Both the position numbers and the translations under genes were made by a program. A model generated the notes under the pieces. It searched no databases and was not told where the DNA came from. It saw only the letters and a list, made by a program, of their open reading frames with translations. A DNA stretch of 17,163 nt, from NCBI GenBank assembly GCA_905212635.1, contig CAJMFH010000041.1, positions 1 to 17,163 of the forward strand, in the 5' to 3' direction. Shown in pieces: positions 13,748 through 17,163 of the stretch (position 1 is the stretch's first letter; the number at the start of each line of letters is the position of its first letter). The stretch comes from an uncultured Lachnoclostridium sp. (GTDB lineage Bacteria; Bacillota; Clostridia; Lachnospirales; Lachnospiraceae).

Positions 13748-15427
13748 CTAATTTGTATGAATTTCAATGTTTCCAAGATCGGCTTCTGCTTTCACTTGGC
13801 GATAATCTTCGTAGCCTGCCGCATTCGCATCTTTTTCGACCTTATATTCACTTTCAATACCTGCATGCTTTTCATCGTTGATAGAAACATTTCCAAGATC
13901 TGCTGAAAGGTCGTATGCGTACGCACCTTTTGGTCCGTCAAAATACATTTCAAAATTGCCGGCATCCACTTCCGCTTCTATTGCTTTAATGAAATTATTT
14001 CTAAGTTCTACATTTCCGGCATCTGCGTTTATTTTGATATTATCCAGTGTACATTCTGAAACAATCAGATTGCCGGCATCCAGATCTGCCGTGATCTCAC
14101 CACTTGGAATCTTCGTCAAATGCACATCTCCCGCATCCAAAGTAATATTCATTTTTGTATTTTGAACCATCGATGTCGGAATTTTCAACGTCAATGTACA
14201 TTTTCCTGCTAAGTTTCCAAATGGAAAATGTACAAAAAACCCGTGCGACCGGCTCTTTATACTAAGCGTACCTTCTGTATTTTCAATGCTCGGTTTCCGG
14301 CTTTCCTCTCCCTGATACTGAATGGAAGTCTGGCTCACTTCATCCGTTACTTCTATATTTAATGTCATCGCGTCCGCATCCACGTAAATCGTTTGAAGCG
14401 GAGCTGCTGCTTCTTCCAGATTCTGGCTTTCCTCTGTCATTTCAGTCGTCATGGTTGATAAATTCACGCTTCCGCGGTAGATTGCAAATGGAATGATAGC
14501 ACCAAGGCTCAATACCAGCACACCGAATATAACGATCAATACGATCGCAAATGCCGGCACTTTCTGCTTTTGGTAAATTGGCTGTGCCTCTGCTGCCCCA
14601 TACATATTTGACGGTTGCTCACGTTCATAATTGGCAGTTGCTTTTGCCAATTCCTGATAGCGGTTTTTCAAACTGTTTCCAAATACCAACATAAATACCG
14701 CAATTCCTACGATAAACAACACACTGCTGCTTAAAATTGCTTCCGCGAACAGATTCCGGCACAATCCCGAGCCCATACTTGGCACCACGCTGAAAATACA
14801 CAGGAACACACCAATACAAGTCGTTAAAACGCGGCGTTTTTCATCCTTTTCCTGATTTTCACGGATATACGCTGCGGCCTCTTCTTCCAGCGCAATCGTA
14901 TACCGGCTGACTTTTCCGTATTCCTTTGTCTTCATAGATGCCAGTATAAAAAGCACAACCGCTGCGCCAACCATCAGAAACATTCCTGTATTTCCCAGCA
15001 GATTTCCAATCACTGCCCCAATATATCCCTGATCGACCGCTCCATCTATCACAGATTCCACAAACGGTCCCCAAATACAGAGCATTACTCCAAGGGCAAC
15101 ATACATCGCATGTGTTTTTGCAAAGGCAACATATTTTTTTACTTCTTCCAATCCCCATCTGCGGTCTGCATGACGGCTCTTTTTCTCCTGCGGCTCCTCT
15201 TCTTTTTTCATAAAGTCCCCGATTCCGAGTTCTTCTGCCAGTTCATCCAGATTGCCAAATTCTGAGATCACCGTCCCTACGGCTTCTTTTTCTGACATCC
15301 CCTCTGCGGTCAGTTCTTCGTATTTGTCTTCCATCATCTCCATCAATTCCGCTTTGGCACGAAGCACCTGCGGCGTTTCCGGCAGATTCAGAAACATATT
15401 GTTAAGATATTCTCTAATTGCTTCCAT
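13748..15427 (-). CDS. HAAS-domain membrane protein with DUF4097-like beta-repeat domain
   Basis: The product has 559 residues. Residues 1-75 match the HAAS (DUF1700) helical domain usually found beside PadR regulators (MEAIREYLNNMF, MEDKYEELTAEGMSEKEAV, EFGNLDELAEELG). About six membrane helices lie between residues 108 and 320, interrupted by a cytoplasmic loop. The ~210-residue C-terminus is a DUF4097-type beta solenoid, with D(A/L)GN or DAGD repeated six times about 20 residues apart (DAGDVHL, DAGNLIV, DAGNVEL, DAGNFEM, DLGNVSI, DLGNIEI). The start ATG is inside the end of padR (14-nt overlap) and has GAGG directly adjoining, so translation is likely coupled. The function is unknown; envelope sensing with the LiaF-like partner is inference. 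Confidence 0.88.
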   Translation of the reverse strand: MEAIREYLNNMFLNLPETPQVLRAKAELMEMMEDKYEELTAEGMSEKEAVGTVISEFGNLDELAEELGIGDFMKKEEEPQEKKSRHADRRWGLEEVKKYVAFAKTHAMYVALGVMLCIWGPFVESVIDGAVDQGYIGAVIGNLLGNTGMFLMVGAAVVLFILASMKTKEYGKVSRYTIALEEEAAAYIRENQEKDEKRRVLTTCIGVFLCIFSVVPSMGSGLCRNLFAEAILSSSVLFIVGIAVFMLVFGNSLKNRYQELAKATANYEREQPSNMYGAAEAQPIYQKQKVPAFAIVLIVIFGVLVLSLGAIIPFAIYRGSVNLSTMTTEMTEESQNLEEAAAPLQTIYVDADAMTLNIEVTDEVSQTSIQYQGEESRKPSIENTEGTLSIKSRSHGFFVHFPFGNLAGKCTLTLKIPTSMVQNTKMNITLDAGDVHLTKIPSGEITADLDAGNLIVSECTLDNIKINADAGNVELRNNFIKAIEAEVDAGNFEMYFDGPKGAYAYDLSADLGNVSINDEKHAGIESEYKVEKDANAAGYEDYRQVKAEADLGNIEIHTN

Positions 15428-15767
15428 CCTCTTGGCTCATCCTTTCTTTCATAATAAACTTATCCACAACCTCTTTCGTCACTTCCCACTCTTTACACTT
15501 TTCTTCATAGTACCTTTTCCCCTCTTCGGTGACACGATAATACGTGCGCCGCTTGCCTCCTGTCTCATTGCCGGAAAACGATTCAATGTACCCGTTTTTC
15601 TCCATTCTTGTAAACGCCGAGTACAATGTCGTCTCTTTAATGATATATTTTTCCTCAGAAATCATTCGGATTTTTTTGGAAATCTCATATCCATACGAAG
15701 GATTTTGCTGGAGCAGATATAAAATCATCGTATCATTATATCCCCGAATCACATCGCTGCTAATCAA
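15414..15767 (-). CDS. PadR-family transcriptional repressor (TTG start)
   Basis: The product has 117 residues with a winged-helix domain: SSDVIRGYNDTMILYLLQQN, SYGYEISKKIRMISE, IKETTLYSAFTRMEKNGYIE, then the wing GGKRRTYYRVTEEGKRYYEE and a C-terminal dimerisation helix. The start is taken as the TTG at 15765-15767 because AGGAGG (15775-15780) is 7 nt upstream and the family begins just there; the only upstream ATGs would add up to 36 residues of unrelated sequence running through the leader. It is first in an operon with the HAAS/DUF4097 and LiaF-like genes. Palindromes right after the promoter suggest autorepression. The ligand is unknown. PadR plus HAAS pairs are a recurrent arrangement in Firmicutes. 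Confidence 0.9.
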   Translation of the reverse strand: MISSDVIRGYNDTMILYLLQQNPSYGYEISKKIRMISEEKYIIKETTLYSAFTRMEKNGYIESFSGNETGGKRRTYYRVTEEGKRYYEEKCKEWEVTKEVVDKFIMKERMSQEDGSN

Positions 15768-15797
15768 AAGCCCGCCTCCTTTCGCACATTTTGATCT

Positions 15798-15814
15798 TTT
15801 GCCGGAGCGGCAAA
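15798..15814 (-). other. Hairpin in the padR leader
   Basis: TTTGCCG-GAG-CGGCAAA has perfect 7-bp arms and lies about 18 nt upstream of the padR ribosome site. It lacks a U-run, so it is not a terminator. Control of mRNA stability or translation is possible but not shown. Confidence 0.4.
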
Positions 15815-15832
15815 TTATTACGCTTGTCATTG

Positions 15833-15860
15833 CTACGTCTATCGTAGTACGTCTGACGTA
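15833..15860. promoter_or_regulatory. Tandem palindromic operator candidates for PadR
   Basis: Two palindromes sit side by side: CTACGTCTATCGTAG (15833-15847, 5-bp arms) and TACGTCTGACGTA (15848-15860, perfect 6-bp arms). They share TACGTCT as a direct repeat 14-15 bp apart. They cover about +1 to +27 of the padR transcript, a position that would block transcription when bound. They are not the well-known ATGT-ACAT PadR site. Confidence 0.6.
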
Positions 15861-15865
15861 GTTAG

Positions 15866-15894
15866 AGTATAGCATAATTACTACAACAGGTCAA
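15866..15894 (-). promoter_or_regulatory. SigA promoter of the padR operon
   Basis: On the minus strand, TTGACC (15889-15894) and TATACT (15866-15871) are exactly 17 bp apart. Start is expected near 15859, leaving a leader of ~90 nt with the operator candidates at its front. Confidence 0.85.
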
Positions 15895-15932
15895 GTAATT
15901 TTTATCTTCTATTTTATCTTACTGAATATACT

Positions 15933-15964
15933 AAAAAAGAGACACGTTTTACGCACCTCTTTCT
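15933..15964 (-). terminator. Rho-independent terminator after the Rpn-family gene
   Basis: In the minus-strand RNA, AAGAGGUGCG pairs with CGUGUCUCUU (10 bp with G-U pairs) around UAAAA, followed by UUUUUU. It is about 25 nt after the stop of the Rpn-family gene and insulates the padR promoter. Confidence 0.85.
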
Positions 15965-15988
15965 TATCCGTTTTCGTCTGCATTGCCA

Positions 15989-16876
15989 TCACAACACCAG
16001 ATCTTCTACTTCCTCCAGCGGGATATCCAACTCTTTTGCGATTTCTTCCGGGGTCTTTCCACTCAAGAATGCTCTAAAGACCTGTTTCGCCTGAGTTCTT
16101 TCTTCTCGTTTTCCTTCCAGCCTTCCCTCTTCTCTTTCTTCTTCCCGAAGCACTCTCTCGTGCAGTTCCACATCAAATTCATACAAGCACATGCGATACA
16201 CCTCCGCTTTGTTCTTTAATAAAAATTCTTTTAAGATTCCATCCCGGATACATTCGTCTATCGTCGTCCGTATCGCATCCTCCAATGGCATTTCTTTCCT
16301 ATGTACGCGCACCCTTTCCGTAAACTCTGTGTATTCCTGTAATGTTTGACAAATTTCTTTCAGTTCTTCATTTTTTCCTTTGTTTATGTTTAGCTGGAGC
16401 ACAACCAGCTCCAGATTTTTCTCTCCGTTATCGGCAGCAAACGCATTTGACAAACGAATTTCTTTTCGCTCCGGCTGCTCTTCCTCTCCATTGTAAAATA
16501 CCACAAATTTCAGAGTTGGAATTTTAATCTGCTTTCTGGAGTAGATATCCAGCCCCTCTTCATAAATATATTTTTGCAGTAGATCCGATACATAAAATAG
16601 GTTTCGCAGTGGCATATTGGGATTGACCGTTGACTGATGTTCATACAACTGCATCATCATGTCGATCATACAGGAGACATCATTTTTCATGCCAAGATAC
16701 AATGCTCCTTCCAATGTAGTAATTACCAATTCTTCCGGATCATCATAATGTGTTCCGTTGACTGCATTGAATAGAGAAAGCAGTCTCTTTTTGTCCCGGA
16801 AAAGCATTCGAAACAACGTATCCCTGTAATTGCGTATTACTGCCGGCTTCGTTCTGATTTTTCTTTTTCTCTTCAT
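15989..16876 (-). CDS. Rpn-family recombination-promoting nuclease / putative transposase (PD-(D/E)XK)
   Basis: The product has 295 residues from the ATG at 16874-16876, with GGGAG 7 nt upstream. The N-terminus (KPAVIRNYRDTLFRMLFRDKKRLLSLFNAVNGTHYDDPEEL) has the family look, and the active-site pattern D66...E79-x-Q81 (KNDVSCMIDMMMQLYEHQST) fits the PD-(D/E)XK variant with ExQ. Further matches are LRNLFYVSDLLQKY and FVVFYNGEEE. The C-terminus has a charged segment (EEEREEGRLEGKREERTQAK) and a short helix-turn-helix-like tail (SGKTPEEIAKELDIPLEEVE). Rpn proteins are DNA endonucleases that raise RecA-independent recombination in E. coli; they do not form classic transposons. It is a single-gene unit with its own terminator, next to several inverted repeats. 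Confidence 0.9.
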   Translation of the reverse strand: MKRKRKIRTKPAVIRNYRDTLFRMLFRDKKRLLSLFNAVNGTHYDDPEELVITTLEGALYLGMKNDVSCMIDMMMQLYEHQSTVNPNMPLRNLFYVSDLLQKYIYEEGLDIYSRKQIKIPTLKFVVFYNGEEEQPERKEIRLSNAFAADNGEKNLELVVLQLNINKGKNEELKEICQTLQEYTEFTERVRVHRKEMPLEDAIRTTIDECIRDGILKEFLLKNKAEVYRMCLYEFDVELHERVLREEEREEGRLEGKREERTQAKQVFRAFLSGKTPEEIAKELDIPLEEVEDLVL

Positions 16877-16899
16877 TCAAAATCTCCCTTCTGTGTTTT

Positions 16900-16955
16900 G
16901 CAGGAGTTTTGTAATGAAAAAGCTTTCACTTTTCCGAATCCTTTTTCACTCCTGC
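16900..16955 (-). repeat. Inverted repeat in the leader of the Rpn-family gene
   Basis: GCAGGAG (16900-16906) pairs with CTCCTGC (16949-16955), and TGAAAAAG pairs with CTTTTTCA (16941-16948) further in, giving a 15-bp bulged hairpin. It lies 24-79 nt upstream of the start codon. It has no U-run on the minus strand, so a control or stability element is more likely than a terminator. Confidence 0.45.
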
Positions 16956-17018
16956 TTTGTAGTTATTTTTCTGGAATTTAAGCAAGAATGATACACCACT
17001 TTATTCGAAATTTTACTT

Positions 17019-17024
17019 ATTATA
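17019..17024 (-). promoter_or_regulatory. Weak candidate -10 for the Rpn-family gene
   Basis: A perfect TATAAT on the minus strand lies at 17019-17024, preceded by TG four bases before it. No TTGACA-like -35 is found at 16-18 bp; that position overlaps the arm of the 17033-17093 hairpin. Start would leave a ~140-nt leader. Confidence 0.3.
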
Positions 17025-17032
17025 TACAGACT

Positions 17033-17093
17033 AAAAAATCACTTGCTTTCCGACAGTATAACACAGTACACTATCCGATGCAAGTGATTTTTT
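17033..17093 (-). terminator. Long hairpin with perfect 14-bp arms, likely terminator
   Basis: AAAAAATCACTTGC (17033-17046) and GCAAGTGATTTTTT (17080-17093) are exact reverse complements around 33 nt. The inner part also pairs (CGGATAGTGTA with TATACTGTCG) with mismatches that become G-U pairs only in minus-strand RNA, so that strand is favoured. The 3' arm ends in six U. It may close a gene located to the right of the window, or be a dispersed repeat. Confidence 0.6.
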
Positions 17094-17118
17094 CAAAAAG
17101 GATTATAACTAAGTTATC

Positions 17119-17163
17119 AACCACCACTTCAAGTGGTGGTTTAATATTGGCCCTCCTAAGGGC
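17119..17163. repeat. Two adjacent hairpins at the right edge, IS200/IS605-end-like
   Basis: AACCACCACTT-C-AAGTGGTGGTT (17119-17141) is a perfect 11-bp-arm palindrome. Nine bases further on, GCCCT-CCTA-AGGGC (17150-17163) forms a second hairpin that reaches the edge. Subterminal hairpins of this CCACCACTT type are typical of IS200/IS605 ends in Clostridia as I recall them. No transposase or tnpB coding sequence is in the window, so the element itself is not shown. Confidence 0.4.

Noticed and set aside
15768..15875. N-terminal extension of PadR to an upstream ATG
   Set aside because: The extension covers the operator palindromes and leader and does not resemble PadR; the TTG at 15765-15767 has the ribosome site.

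Overview
The window looks like a chromosomal segment of a spore-forming low-GC Clostridia, most likely Lachnospiraceae. The reasons are a large Bacillus/Clostridium-type SRP RNA with an Alu domain, dipicolinate synthase genes, strong AGGAGG ribosome binding sites, near-consensus SigA promoters, and several proteins of a Lachnospiraceae style. Nearly everything is on the minus strand. The one exception is a plus-strand dipicolinate/asparagine synthetase operon at 3717-7010. No tRNA, rRNA or CRISPR array was seen.

Layout. Positions 1-3255 (minus) hold a two-gene unit. A degenerate cyclic-nucleotide-binding-domain protein is fused to a large unrecognised domain, and is followed by a TPR-like protein with a Glu-rich, 78-bp tandem-repeat tail that runs off the left edge. 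Just upstream is the SRP RNA gene (3321-3583, minus) with an excellent promoter. Divergent from it are dpaA, dpaB and asnB, a mother-cell spore dipicolinate operon with an asparagine synthetase added. asnB converges on, and overlaps by 77 bp, a minus-strand gene for a DUF6128-like acidic protein. Next comes an AAA-type ATPase with a DUF4143-like C-terminus (8007-9365) behind a palindromic promoter.

Positions 9453-12991 (minus) are the core translation/secretion cluster, transcribed rpmG-secE-nusG-rplK-rplA and then rplJ-rplL. rplJ-rplL have their own promoter and an L10 leader with an attenuator. A likely L1-binding hairpin lies between rplK and rplA. A strong terminator follows rplL, and rpoB, the usual next gene, is absent from the window. 

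Positions 13009-15894 hold an envelope-type operon: a PadR repressor with a TTG start, a HAAS/DUF4097 membrane protein and a LiaF-like membrane protein, behind a SigA promoter with two adjacent palindromic operator candidates. Positions 15933-17163 hold an Rpn-family PD-(D/E)XK nuclease gene followed by its terminator. Upstream of it are a series of inverted repeats, including a 14-bp perfect-arm hairpin and, at the right edge, two hairpins that resemble the end of an IS200/IS605-type element.

The strongest candidates for something little described are the CNB-fusion plus Glu-rich repeat pair, the terminator-wrapped promoter in front of rpmG, and the repeat cluster at the right edge. All functional statements rest on reading motifs by eye; no database search was run.
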